A DNA stretch of 64,000 nt from Oscarella lobularis (lineage: Eukaryota > Porifera > Homoscleromorpha > Homosclerophorida > Oscarellidae), in the NCBI RefSeq assembly GCF_947507565.1, contig NC_089177.1, positions 2,232,001-2,296,000 of the forward strand. Direction: 5' to 3'. Below are positions 1-13,732 of the stretch, in pieces. Under the pieces are notes generated by a model, which searched no databases, was not told the DNA's origin, and saw only the letters and a list, made by a program, of their open reading frames with translations. Every line of letters begins with the position of its first letter. Position 1 is the stretch's first letter. Made by a program: the position numbers and the translations under genes.

Positions 1-1
1 G

Positions 2-723
2 AGAGAAAGGAATCGCGATAGAGAGAGAAATCGCGATCGTTCTTCCCCTAGCGGCGGCGAATCGAAGTCGAGATCGAGGGATTGGCGCAGTCCGGGTCAA
101 GAAGCGAAGCGGCGAGGTACCGTCGATGAAAGAGACGAACGGCAACAGCAACAGGATGCCGAGAGACGTGGGAAGTCGAGGAGAAGTCGGAGCAGGTGAT
201 CGAGTCGTCGCTGGCTACGAATTCAATATCAATAGTCTTGTTTAGCTCTTCGTCTTCGTCGTCGTCATCGTCGTCGTCTTCTGAAGCACCGCTCTCGGCT
301 AAGAACGGCGACGGCGACGACCCTTCGTCTTATCAGCCTTGCGTGTCGCCTGTGTCGCCGAATGTGAAGCGCGATGTAAGCCCTATCAGTTCGGCTGAAT
401 CGAAGAAGCGTTCTCAGCCGAAATCAGTAAGTCGATGGGAGATCGAAGATATGCGTAATCCGTCAATTGTTTTTTAGGGCATATCGTTCAAGCTGGTTGG
501 AAAGAGGCGGCTGCTTGGCGGCGTCACTGCTGCTGCTTCTGTTGCAGATGATTCGCACTCTCCCCCCAGAAGTCCAGACAGCGTGTCTGCTCCTGCAACG
601 GCCACTGCCGATGATGGCAAGTCTGAAGAAGCTTCACTTCGAAAGCAGCGTCTTCTTGAGGAGTTGCGAGCCGTTGAAGCCGCAATAGCGAGAAAGAGGG
701 CGAAAATGAAATCAAGCAAATAG
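2..723 (+). CDS. RS-rich nuclear protein, C-terminal exons (ZC3H18-like), partial
   Basis: The gene enters from the left edge in frame 2. The visible part reads as three exons, about 2-195, 246-426 and 478-723, joined by two introns of about 50 bp with GT..AG ends. It encodes an Arg/Ser/Asp-rich tract, a run of about a dozen serines, Pro/Ser-rich linkers and a final charged helix whose core is LLEELRAVEAAIARKRAKM. RS tracts are typical of splicing and RNA-processing factors. The C-terminal helix resembles, from memory, the end of ZC3H18, a nuclear cap-binding/exosome adaptor. No zinc finger lies in the window, so the family call rests on the tail alone. Stop is TAG at 721-723. Nuclear RNA-processing protein is likely; the exact family is uncertain. 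Confidence 0.6.
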
Positions 724-751
724 ATGGTTCGGCAAATGTAAATCAAGATCA

Positions 752-757
752 AATAAA
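752..757 (+). promoter_or_regulatory. Poly(A) signal AATAAA
   Basis: A canonical AATAAA lies 29 bp after the stop codon of the RS-rich gene and about 170 bp before the COPB1 start. It is well placed to end the first transcript. Confidence 0.6.
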
Positions 758-888
758 ACGGTGCTAAAAACGTTGGAATAGAACAAAGCACGATTTTGAA
801 TGTGATTAAAATGTTTATCGCTTTTTTTGCGAACTCAAGTGCGCTAAAGGAAGACGCTGTTTTTTTGTGTACACTGCCACGTCACACG

Positions 889-896
889 TCACGTGT
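889..896. promoter_or_regulatory. E-box TCACGTGT just upstream of COPB1 start
   Basis: A CACGTG core lies about 35 bp upstream of the COPB1 ATG. Comparable E-boxes sit next to the starts of YARS2 and the PQ-loop gene. The function is inferred only. Confidence 0.35.
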
Positions 897-929
897 TCTC
901 CTCTCGCGAGTCTCGGGCGTCGTCTCGCA

Positions 930-3900
930 ATGACTGCCGCGGAACAGGCTTGCTACACTCTTCTCAACGTCTCCGACGATTCGGAGACGCCGAACGAAAT
1001 GCAGCTGCGTCAAGATCTTCGTACGTGGAGGGGCCCCCTCAGAAGGAGATCTCCATATTCCGCTCTTTCCCCCGTAGAGAAAGGCGACACGTCGACGCGC
1101 ATCGCGACAGTGAAAACGATCATACAAATGATCCTGAACGGCGAAAAGATGCCGGGACTTCTAATGCCCATGATCCAATACGCGATGCCGACCGACGATC
1201 ATCTCATGAAGAAATTGCTTCTCGTCTTCTTCGAAATTGTCCCGAAAACGCAGCCGGACGGAAAACTCCTCCACGAAATGATCCTAGTCTGCGACGCCTA
1301 TAGACGAGTGAGAAAGGCGAAGAGAGACAGAGAGAGAGAGAGAAATGGTCACTCGTTTTCTAGGACCTTCAACATCCCAATGAATACATCCGTGGATCGA
1401 CTCTACGTTTCCTGTGCAAACTCAAAGTAATGGGGCAGTGAGATCTATAGGTTCGGAACCTGTGAAGTGATGCGTTACATAGGAACCGGAGCTGCTTGAG
1501 CCCCTGATGCCGGCCATTCGCCAGTGTCTCGAGCACCGTCACGCCTACGTTAGACGAAACGCTGTTCTGGCCATCTACACTATATACAAGTGAGAAATCG
1601 ATTAAATTCAATACTAATTCATTATTGGTGTTATTTAGGAGTTTTGACTATCTGATATCCGACGCTCCCGAGTTGATGCAGGATTTTCTCGAGAAGGAGC
1701 AGGACGCCTCTTGCAAGCGAAACGCTTTTATGATGCTCATTCACGTCGATCAGGAGCGAGCGCTCGACTATCTGAGCACGTGCATCGACCAAGTTCACAC
1801 GTTCAACGACATTCTCCAACTCGTCATAGTGGAATTAGTTTACAAGGCGAGAAGAGGAATACCTGAAGGAGGGGCACCTTAATTTGTATTCTTAGGTTTG
1901 CTTTGCTAATCCGTCGGAGAGGGTTCGCTTTATACGCTGTATTTACAATCTCCTCAATTCGTCTTCGTCGGCTGTGAGATATGAGGCAGCTGGGACTTTG
2001 GTCACGCTCTCTTCGGCTCCTGCGGCAGTGAAGGTTCGCTGCACTCGTTTCTTTTCTCTCTCGTTGCCTTGACAACGTTATGTCTTTCCAGGCTGCTTCT
2101 ATTTGCTACGTGGATCTTATTGTGAAGGAAAGCGACAATAACGTGAAGCTGATTGTTTTGGATAGGCTGATCGAGTTGAGAGAGAATCCGTCGCACGAAC
2201 GAGTCTTGCAAGTGGGCTTGCACCCTTGTTCGATTGCCGTCTCCTCTACTCTACTTTTGACTAGGACCTCGTTATGGACATCCTTCGCGTTTTGTCTTCG
2301 ACCGATCTCGAAGTGAGAAGCAAATGTTTAGATCTCGTTTTAGATCTGATTTCGTCGAGAAACATCGAAGAGGTGACGCAAAAAATTAGAGCCGTCCTTT
2401 CCTGTTCGCAAAAAAAGTCGTTTTCAGGTTGTACTAGTTCTTAAAAAGGAAGTGTCTAACACTACGAACGAGGCTGGTCAGCGAGACGACGTTGGATCCT
2501 ACAGACAGGTAAGAAAGAGAACGAGGAAGGAACTAGTACGGAGCCTATATAGTCCTTTTTTTTCCCGTAGCTCTTGGTTCGTACTCTTCACTCGTGCAGT
2601 ATCAAATTTCCCGACGTTGCGCCGTCGGTCATACCCGTGTTGCTGGAGTTTCTCAGCGACACGAACGAAGATGCGGCGGCCGACGTCCTCGTCTTCGTCA
2701 GGGAAGCGATTCAGAAATCGGATTCTCTACGACCGACGATCGTCAATCGTCTTCTCGACGAATTTCACAGAATCAAATCGCAAAGGTATCGTGTGAGCTA
2801 TCCTTTTTTATTTTACCACCTTCTGTGATGACGATAAACAGGATTCATCAAGCGACCATGTGGATTTTGGGCGAATACTGCGTCACAGTGCCGGAAATTC
2901 GGCACTTCATGGACGAAATCAAAAAGGCGGTGGGAGAGGTACGTAAACAGGCAGAAAAGTTCCTCGTAATTCTTCAGCATTGACCCTTTCTCAGGTTCCG
3001 ATGGTTGATTCTGAGTTGAGGAAAGCAGCTGCGGTCGAAGAAAGCGACGGTGAGACTAATCATAAAAAGCATCGACTTCCTTTCAGCAACACTTTCTTCT
3101 TCTTCAGAAGCGCCGTCGTCGTCGTCTTCGTCGACGTCCGGTCGAATGCTCGTCACAGCGGACGGCACGTACGCGACGCAAAGCGCCTACACGGCGAAAG
3201 CGTCCAAGAAGGGAGCAGCCGAGAAGAGGTATCACTGCACCACGATGAAATCTTGCAGTGCTCGTAAGCGTTTATTAGACCGATTCTGCGCGGCTACCTT
3301 TTGGACGGCGATTTCTACGTTGGCTCCGTTTTGGGATCGACGCTTACCAAGCTGGCGCTCAGATTTTTGTCTCTCGTACCTGATCCAGCCAAGCAAAACG
3401 TAAGACCAAATGATGACTTGAGTGTATACGTATAATTCTTCTCCGAAAAGGCGTTCTGCGGCGAAAGTATGCTTATTGTATCCAGCATGATTCATCTGGG
3501 AAAGTCGGGGCTGCCCAAACAGGTCGGCCACGGACGCGTCTTCTCCTTTTCGCGTGTGCCATGGGTTATTTGTAGCCGATTGCTGACGACGATTTGGATC
3601 AGTTGATGCTGTGCATTCGCGTCATGTGCGATCGATCGCCCTTTATGATCGAAGTGTTCAACAGGCAGTGCCGAAGCTCGTTGTCGATGATGCTCGCTGT
3701 CAAGGAAGAAAGACCCAAAGTATCCAAGGTTTGGGAAAAGTGAAATGACTAGATAAGTGGCAAAGAACGTACGCGCGCAGGCTGCCGAACGGAGAAAAGC
3801 GTTTATGAACGAAGAAGCCGACGATCCCATTTCTTTTGTGCAACTGGTGCCCAAGCAGGACGGAGGAACAACCGAGGTGTGTTGTCATGATCATGACGTT

Positions 3901-5089
3901 GATGTTCCCCCAGCAATTATCGTCGTCTTTCTAGAATCAATTCGAGGCAAGTTTGCTTCAAGCTGTTGGCACCGCACCCAAGAAAACGGATACGGTATCA
4001 TCGAAATCTCAGCTGAACAAGGTTCTGTATTCCCTATGATTGATAAGAAGAAATGACGGTGTAATTTTGCGTCTCGAAGGTTCACCAATTGACTGGGTTC
4101 AGCGATCCCGTCTACGCCGAAGCCTACGTGCACGTCAATCAGTTTGATATCATCCTCGACGTTCTCGTGGTCAACCAGACGACGGACACGCTGCAGGGAT
4201 TGACCGTTGAGCTAGCCACGCTTGGTAGGAGCGACCGATTTTGTTGGGACTCTGTCCTCTTTCATTGGCGCGTTCAGGGGATTTGAAATTGGTTGAAAAA
4301 CCGATGCCTCTTACTCTTGGGCCTCACGACTTCTGCAACATCAAGGTTTGTTATAGAGAAGAGTCGGCTAGGTTGAATTACTGAATCCTTTTATTAGGCT
4401 AGCGTCAAAGTGGCTTCGACGGAAAATGGGATCATCTTCGGGAACATCGGTTTTTCTTTTGAAGAATTCGCAGTTTTCGTACTGTTACCTTTTTTTTTCT
4501 TTTAGTTTATGATGTTTCCGGTGGACAGTCAGATCGAAATTGCGTCATTCTCAACGACATTCACATTGACATCATGGACTACATCGTTCCGGCACATTGC
4601 TCGGACTCGGAATTTCGAAAAATGTGGGCCGAGTTCGAATGGGAGAACAAGGCAAGAGAAAGGTTGCAAAGTTTTCTAAAGTTGGAACATCTGTTACAGG
4701 TCACCGTTTCCACGAATATTACCGGTATGCAAGAATATTTAAAGCATCTACTCAAGTGCACAAACATGCAGTGTCTGACACCAGAAGAGGTAGAGAGACC
4801 GTTTAAATACGTGTTCTTGTGGGGATTTGTTTTTCAGGCGCTCTCCGGTGACTGTGGTTTTATGGCTGCGAATCTTTATGCTAGAAGCATATTTGGTGAA
4901 GATGCACTGGCCAACTTGAGTATTGAAAAAGGGGCCGAAGGTGCGCCGGTGACTGGGCACATTCGAATCAGGGCAAAAAGCCAGGTGAGTTTTCTTGAAT
5001 CGAGATGATTCGTTATTTTGAATTTGCCGCAGGGAATGGCGTTGAGCCTTGGCGATAAAATTAATTTGTCACAGAAAGTACAGAAGTGA
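930..5089 (+). CDS. COPB1: Coatomer subunit beta (beta-COP)
   Basis: Beta-COP is a core subunit of the COPI coat that drives Golgi-to-ER and intra-Golgi vesicle transport. The start (930) gives an N-terminus [14 protein letters not shown] nearly identical to vertebrate beta-COP. Clear family blocks follow in order: [58 protein letters not shown] and [13 protein letters not shown] in the HEAT-like trunk. The C-terminal appendage has [50 protein letters not shown] and [20 protein letters not shown], ending at TGA 5087-5089. The gene is split into many exons by introns of about 50-80 bp (for example 1021-1077). It appears full length and undamaged. An acidic/serine-rich linker between trunk and appendage (about 3100-3230) is less conserved. 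YARS2 starts only 88 bp downstream on the same strand. Confidence 0.97.
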
Positions 5090-5157
5090 TGCAGAACGAA
5101 TAATTTGCCGGCTTTGTTGTAGGCTCGAGAAAATATACCCGATTTCCCTTTTACTAT

Positions 5158-5167
5158 GTCACGTGAC
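5158..5167. promoter_or_regulatory. Palindromic E-box GTCACGTGAC upstream of YARS2
   Basis: A perfect 10-bp palindrome matching the CLEAR/USF-type E-box consensus lies 10 bp before the YARS2 ATG, in the 88-bp gap after COPB1. It could be a proximal promoter element of YARS2 or lie in its leader. Confidence 0.4.
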
Positions 5168-5177
5168 TTTATCATAC

Positions 5178-7167
<1,990 letters not shown>

Positions 7168-7226
7168 GGGTTGTCGTGGTGTCAAATGCGCGCAAGAGTG
7201 AGGCCCAAATCTCTTAAAAAGAAGTC

Positions 7227-8929
7227 TCATGATCGACAGAGTCTTTTATTTGCTTCAATAATCTTCTCTCTTGCCGTTTCGTCGAGACGAAACAGCGAGA
7301 AAGTCTCGTCGAGGGGAGGCTGGCACGCCGTCGCCGATCGAAATCCTCCGCGCGGTCGCGCGACTTGCGGCGGTTCGTCGTAGACGATGCACACGTCGTT
7401 CGGTAAGCGGCTCACATTCAGAACGCTTAGAATAGTCGTTCCCAAACCTTCCAATACTTCGCCCGTATTGAATCCCGTTCGAAATTGATCGTAGCGATCG
7501 GCACTTCGTCTCTGCCACGCGTTCCACAATTTGTCGATGTAGCCGTGATGGAGATAGAATTCCGGCGCGTCCGCCGAATCCGTCGTGCACATGGTGCCGC
7601 CGACGGCGCAGTGGAACTGATTGTGCAGCGTTCCTTCCATTTGCCATTGCCACTCGTCGATATCGTCGGCGCGCAACGCGAGCACGCGTTCGACGGCCTC
7701 CGAATTGGGCAGCGTCCGAGACGAACGAAAGCGACGTCGCACCGTGATGCAGTCGCCACTAGGCGCGCAATTGAACGGCCCGTCGCCGACCGCCCAACCG
7801 TTTCGCCCGTCGCCGTTCGATCCCAGCCAGCTGGGATCGTCTTGCCATACGGGCGCGTTCCACGGATCGTCGGCGTAGCGACTCCAATCCCAGAACGGCT
7901 GCGTGACGCGACAGTCGACTCGGCGAAGGAGATTCTCGAGCTCGAGAACGTAGGCTCGGTGCCACGGAAGAAGGAGATGACGGTCGTGTATACCGTTGAA
8001 AAAACTGGTACGATGAAGATTGAGTAGGGCGCGAAATTGGTTCTCGTACGTCGTTTCTGCTGTCTTATAGGCTCGAATGTAGCGCAGACGCTCGCTTCGG
8101 CTCATCGACGTTATGTCCTTTCGCACGCGACAGCATCGCACCAACTCGCCTCCTTCGCAAACGCATCTTCGACCGCACTCGTCATAGACGATGGAGTCGG
8201 CGGCGTCTCGACATTGTCCACTGGCGTCTAATAGAAGACAAATTGAATGAGAATCTCTTCGCTCTTTTGTCGGGGCGGCTGGTACCTGTCGGACACGGAG
8301 CTCGTTGGCAAGGTGAGCTTTGGGCGAGGGGACCGCAGGGACGACCGGAATTGGCCGGTCTCACGACGATAGTTCGTTGTCGGGATCGTTGAGACGGGCC
8401 GCAAGTTTGAGAACAGGCTGACCACGTACCCCATTCACTTTCGACGCAATCGACTAAAGCAGAGTCATCATTAGATGATTACCTTCCAAAAAACTTGAAA
8501 CTTAAAAAAACAATGGGTACCTGGACAAGGCCCACTGTTGCATCGTTGCGACTCCCGTAGCACGATCGTTCCCAGTGTCGACGAGTCGCAACCCTGGGGA
8601 CGAAGTGATCTCGTCTGATGACGATAACCGCCGGTGCCGCACGTTCGACTGCATCTCGACCACGCGCCCCACTCCGTGTATTGGCAGACAGGAGGCGGCG
8701 TCGAGGTACTGGCAACGCATACGTCGTCGCGATCGTTGCAGCAGTCGCCCCACTGTCGGCACTCGCCGTCGCAGTAGCAGGTCTCCCCGTTCGGTCCATC
8801 AGCGCGACAGTTGGCATCATAGCCGTCGCTACAGCACGGAGACAGTCGACACGAAGAAGCGCTCACGTCAAACGCACAGATAACGATCAGACAGATGCTA
8901 ATGGAAAGAAAAGCCATTGTGGTATGCAC
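7227..8929 (-). CDS. Secreted tyrosinase with somatomedin-B and TSP1 domains
   Basis: Type-3 copper oxidase (monophenol/o-diphenol oxidation) with adhesive N-terminal modules. Three exons (8521-8929, 8286-8453, 7227-8227) join in frame to about 525 residues. The N-terminus is a signal peptide (MAFLSISICLIVICAF; a Met 4 codons upstream is also possible). A Cys-rich somatomedin-B-like domain follows (CYCDGECRQWGDCC), then two TSP1 repeats (EWGAWSRCSRTCG; EWGTWSACSQTCG), then a VWC-like Cys segment. The catalytic domain has CuA histidines in NLHRTSFF..RHLLLPWHRAY and CuB histidines in LHNQFHCAVGG and FYLHHGYIDKLW. All ligands appear present, so it is probably active. No C-terminal membrane segment is seen. 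It may act in pigmentation, matrix crosslinking or immunity; the sequence does not decide. Confidence 0.92.
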
Positions 8930-9173
8930 TACCGTAAGAGGAAAAGTGTTGCTCCCTAAACGCGGGCTGCCTCATATAAACGTTAACATGGAACTAATTT
9001 CTGATTAGCGGTTAGCAGTGCCCGTGGCAACCGGGTCTATGCTCTACGACGACGAGACGTGCAACCGAGGCAACAAGCATTTGCTTCACCGAAAGGAACC
9101 CAATAAAAAGACAGGAAGGTACCGTCATAAATTTAAAAAAAAAACGCCAAACGCGTAAAAATCTTTGGCCCAG
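8930..9173. other. Spacer between two minus-strand genes
   Basis: This should hold the tyrosinase promoter and the 3' end of the CRAL-TRIO gene. No further gene or RNA is recognised. Confidence 0.5.
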
Positions 9174-10314
9174 CTACTTGCAAGCTGTGACGGCTTCGAT
9201 GATATTCGGATGGGGATGGTGCACCCCTTTCGGATCCCCGCCTTTTAGGGAACCACGATACGTCGCAATGAATTGTTTGACGTAGCCGTCAGAGCCGCGA
9301 GGATCGTGAACGCTTTCCGTTGCCGCCGGTCTTTCCCAGAATCGCAGCTGCGAGTCGCCGATCGTCCGCTGGGCATTAAGACGAATCTCCTCCATTAGCC
9401 ACTCGGTCATCTCGTCGCCCATGTGTTCGTCTAGAAGCGACTCCCTGGTGATGGGCACGGGCATAAAACGCATTTTCGCGGCGGTTCGCGGCGCGAGAAA
9501 ATGCTTGATGGCGGCAAACGCGCCGCGCATCATGTATCCCGAGTTGACGCAGAGTATGCGCGCCAGTCGTTCAGGGTAGTGGTGAGAGAGGATCTGGTTG
9601 ACGCGATAGGCGACGCGCGGACTGCAGGCGGCGAGAAACATGCCCGTGCAATCCATCACCCAGACGCACGAGTCGGATCCGTTCGGAATGGTTGCCATCG
9701 ATCGAATGGCTTGTTCGAGGAGATAGACGACGTGTGCAACGGAGTCCTCGGCGCACGCCGAGCTCGCCGTTAGCGTCATTTGAATGAAGGAGGAGTAGAA
9801 GACGGCGCGGCCGAGGGCGTCGTGACCGACCTGACGCTAAGGAGAAAAAGATATATATGCTTTCAAGTCCGCCATATACTGGTAATACCATTGCATGATA
9901 TCCGGTCTTCTCTCTGCACCATTTGCAGGTCCACTGGTCGGGCCTTTCCCTCTGTCGCCACAGGATGCTATCTTGAATCATATCAAGTGCGGCCTTCACA
10001 TCCCAGTCACGTGCACGCAGGTAGCGGTACAAACTAAGAAGTAATCTTGATATTCAATTGAATTGGTAAAGATCTATCTTCTCATATGGAACTTCAAGAC
10101 GGCTACTACTACTACACAATAGCATATAGATACATAGATATATCATGATACGGTACCAAAAAGGTGTTGCGAGACAGTGACAGTGCATGACTGCACTGCA
10201 AACTCACCTCGTGGGATCTCGCGTTATCTCGACATGATCAGAACCTACTGTCTGATCTAGAAGGCTCGCCAGTTCTTTTTCTAGTCGCTGCACCTGGTCG
10301 GATCCTCTTTCCAT
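9174..10314 (-). CDS. CRAL-TRIO (SEC14-like) lipid-binding protein
   Basis: Three exons (10208-10314, 9889-10033, 9174-9830) join in frame to about 302 residues. The short first exon encodes an acidic, coiled-coil-like start (MERGSDQVQRLEKELASLLD). A CRAL-TRIO N-terminal helix follows (LYRYLRARDWDVKAALDMI), then the lipid-binding domain with GHDALGRAVFYSSF, VWVMDCTGMFLAACSP, YPERLARILCVNSGYM and an SDGYVKQF tail. SEC14-family proteins carry phosphoinositides or other hydrophobic ligands between membranes; the ligand cannot be read from the sequence. There is no GOLD or spectrin domain, so this is a minimal SEC14-like protein, close in pattern to plant/fungal-type members. It diverges from KANSL3, with the start codons 96 bp apart. 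Confidence 0.88.
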
Positions 10315-10410
10315 GAGCGATACCTGTCGTCAAGATCCTAGGATCCGTGCGCTTAGTAGCGAACTTGACCACGCCTAAGCGCGCATGCGTCGACCGAAAC
10401 AGACCAAGTC

Positions 10411-13261
10411 ATGTCGTTGAGCTCGTATTTCCTCAGCGAATACCAAATGGACGCCGTTCTGAGCGAGCACTCGTACTCGAAGTCGTGGTCCTGTCATCCG
10501 GAAGCGAGTCGCGCGCGTCCGAAGCGCACGCTCTTCGCCGAAAGGCGTCGAAAGCGCCTCGCTCCGTCGAACGACGACGAAAGCGAAAAGGACGGCAGCG
10601 AGGGCGAAATCGACGTCGTGGAGGCAATCGACGAACCGCCGGCGGGAGCGACGTCCCGACGTCCAGCGTTCGACGAGCACAAAATGCGAAGTCTCATGTA
10701 CGAGTGCGAAACGTATAGCGACGTCGTGCGACCGAACGTCGTCGCTGCCGACAAATGGGAAGAGCAGATGAAGAAGTACACGTCGATATATATATATATA
10801 TATATATATAGCGGATTAACATTATTTTTTCATTGATTTTCGCACAGAGATGATTGGACGCCGAGACAACACGCTCTGTTTCGGAAAGCGGTCGAAGTCT
10901 TGGAAGGCGACCAATTAGCGAGACTCGCCTATGAGAATGTGAGCGAGCAACGGGCGCACTTCTATTTGAATTTTTTCAAAATTATTTTTTCTTTGCAGCA
11001 CATAGACGAAGCTGTCATGAGACGCTTGCACACGAACAAGTCGGCAGTCAAATTTCGAAAAATTTTGGCTGATATTTCGTGGGTGAGGATTCGAGTAGTG
11101 AAGGGATATTATATATTTTTTGAATCTTTTTTCCCCTTCTAGGACATGCCTCTTTGTCAGTGGCTGCATGGCACGTTTTCCAACGGTCTGAGTACGCCCC
11201 TACTTGCCACGTACCTCGACATCCTTCAAGCCATCAGAACGAAAGTACTACAGAGGGAAAAGATGCTGGGTGGACAATCGATGTGACGAGGATTTGCTTT
11301 AGGCTCCCAGTCTCGTCGATAAGATGGTCTCTTCTGTTGCATCGAATCCAACTGCCGGCTTAGCGCTGAGTCTCCTGTTGAAAAGACCTTGGGATCCGGC
11401 GATAGCTCTATTAGCGGGCGGGAGACAGGTTCGACGAATTTTGGGGGTTCGACTGTTGTAACCTCTTTTTCTATAGAGAAAGTTGCCGGGTTCTCCATTC
11501 GTCGTCGTCGTTCCTTCCGTTCCTCCAAGTCTTACGTTGTCGTCGACGAAACGTTCAAAAGCGTGGCACTCGCATCTCTCTACTCTGGGTTAGACGTCTG
11601 TCGTTGCGCTGCCCCGTTTGGGGAACCCTATTGTTTAGGAAAAGTCATTCCTGTTACCATATTCGGAGACTTGTATCACGCTGGGGCCAATATTCGAATA
11701 GACGAATGCGTTGAGAAATTGGTAGGAGCTACGCAGCGGAAGGTTCGAGAGGTATGCGTACTTGTTTGTTGCGCGCTAGTTCTCTCATATAACTCACTAT
11801 GTATTGTTGCAGTTGCAAGGACACTTTAATTCGAGGCCCGTGGTGCTTATTGGTTGGGACACGGGTGCTCTCATTGCGTGCAAAGTGAGAAGTCAAATGC
11901 ACGCTTTATCTCTCTGTGTTTATCTTTGCCTGCTACAGGTTGCGTCGAAAGAGGACGTAAATGCTGTCATATGTTTGGGCTATCCTTTTGAGGGAATTTC
12001 GCTAGCAACGAAAGAAGTAGGCGCTCCGCCGACTTTAGCGTAGTTTTTAGCTGACGGTTTTTTTTCTCTAGACGTGCTGGAATTCTTTGATGATGGTGAC
12101 GTCTCCCGTTCAGTTTATTTTGGGATCCGAGTCGAAGTGTTGCAATATATCTCGTCTCGACGTGAGAGAGAAAGAGTGAAACGAAAGTTTTGTTACTTCT
12201 CCTGCCTCGTATATAGTACTTTCGCGACAAGATGCAGGCCGACACGAGCATGACCGTCGTTGAAGGAGCCGATGATTACGTAAGGCAATGAAAAACGGTG
12301 TTCTTCGTCTCTTCTCAGTTTGACTTCAATGCAGTTGCGCATGTCGTGGGAAAGGAAAAAGTCGGAAGCGGTCACTCAGAGCATGATAGACAAGTGCCTA
12401 CAGGTATGAACTATCGCGATCACGGTAAAGCTTCCTTTATTTTATCTTATGCAGGAAGAAATCAGCGAGTTCCTTTGTCAAACGTTGACCTCTGCCCCCT
12501 ATCGAGACGCCATCGACGTGGAGTCGAGCGACGACCAGCGTCGTTTGACTCGTCGTCGTCGCGGTCGACCGCCGTCGAATTCGACGAAATACGGTTCGAA
12601 GGCGACGGCGACGCCGTGGGTGCAACCCAAATCATCGTCGACGGAATCGGCAAAGAAATCCAAACCGGATCCAACTGCTGCGAGAGTGGGCACGTCGTCG
12701 TCGATGGTAGCACCCCTGAAGCAGATACTTTCTTCTGGAGGGCTTGGTGCGAGTGCGACCAAAGCGACGGCAACAGCGACGACTGTAGCGACGACCGCGT
12801 CATCGCCGTCGTCGTCGTCGTCGTCGTCTCGTCCAGCGACTGTTACGGCTCACATCTCAGCTAAACCGCCGTTGTCAACTGGCGGCGTTCAGCAGCCTTC
12901 GCCGTCGCCGCCGTCGTCACTTCCTTCGTCGCAACAGCAGCAGCAGCAACAGACGAAGCCGGCGGCGACGTTGTTTCGATATACGCCTTCTTCGGGGCAG
13001 TCGTCGGCTTCGACTTTTCCTCTGACGAAGCAGCATCTGGACTTTTCTCCGCAGGTCTTTGTTCGGCCTTTGGGAAGCGCGGCAGCGGCGACGGCCAAAC
13101 CTCGCGTTGGCAATGAGCATGCCTATCATTTTCACAAAGTCAATCCGGACGCAATGCAAGGGAACAGGGAAGCCAAAGTGAAGAAAACAGATCAGGAGAA
13201 GGGCGAGAAGAAGACGGAATCTCAAGATACAGTAGAGAGGGAAAGTAGTGAGGAAAAGTAA
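10411..13261 (+). CDS. KANSL3: KAT8 regulatory NSL complex subunit 3
   Basis: KANSL3 is a subunit of the MOF/KAT8-containing NSL histone acetyltransferase complex (nuclear, promoter binding). Conserved blocks with the vertebrate protein include [20 protein letters not shown] near the N-terminus, then [77 protein letters not shown] and [23 protein letters not shown]. Last come [16 protein letters not shown] and VEGADDY in an alpha/beta-hydrolase fold. The usual nucleophile Ser is absent (GWDTG), as in the family, so the fold is non-catalytic. The tail (about 12500-13250) is a low-complexity Ser/Thr/Pro/Gln region encoded by trinucleotide-rich DNA. An intron after the first exon contains a (TA)n run. 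Stop 13259-13261. Confidence 0.93.
10786..10812. repeat. (TA)n microsatellite in KANSL3 intron 1
   Basis: About a dozen TA units lie in the first intron of KANSL3, just after the first coding exon. Confidence 0.85.
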
Positions 13262-13732
13262 GGTAGTTTTAGTTTATTCGGAGAAGTTCCGAGAACCCTT
13301 GAAGTTTTTATGAAAATCTTCGATTCGCTGCTCTATTGGCTTTACTCCAGTACGCGGGAGCTCTAATTAATAAAATTGGCTATGCTTTTCCGTACTTTTC
13401 AGTTTTCACGTAACGTAGTACCTTGACGGTGATATCAGTGATATCACCAATACTAAGGCCCGTATATCCGGGTAGGGTAAACGGTTTTTCCTCGTTTTTT
13501 CTCAAAAAGCCGTTTACCCTACCCGGACATACGGGCATCAGAACAACCGTACGATGTCCCGTATATGGTTTTTACGTTTTTTCCTAGAGGCCGTTTTCAA
13601 CCCGGACATACGGGCATCAGGCTTATCAATTTTACCAATACGAAGGCCCGTATGTCCGGGTAGGGTAAACGCGGTTGCCCTACCCGGATATACGGGCATC
13701 ATACTTCCTTACGTAGCCAAAAAGGTAGAGTA
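13262..13732. repeat. Inverted-repeat spacer: hairpins built from a CCCGTATRTCCGGGTAGGG arm
   Basis: The 471-bp gap between KANSL3 and PSMB5 holds several copies of one arm sequence in both orientations. A strong hairpin is formed by 13458-13484 and 13510-13536 (27-bp arms, one mismatch). A second, more compact one runs from about 13646 to 13701, with the same arm and a very short loop. Between them, 13580-13620 holds a decayed copy. The motif CGGRCATACGGGCATCA recurs at the right end of each. This resembles a nested MITE or foldback element; no coding sequence is visible. A palindrome GATATCAGTGATATC lies at about 13432-13446. Confidence 0.8.

Noticed and set aside
7485-8027. Plus-strand 180-codon frame opposite tyrosinase
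   Set aside because: The minus strand encodes an intact tyrosinase domain with copper ligands; the plus frame has no recognisable motif.
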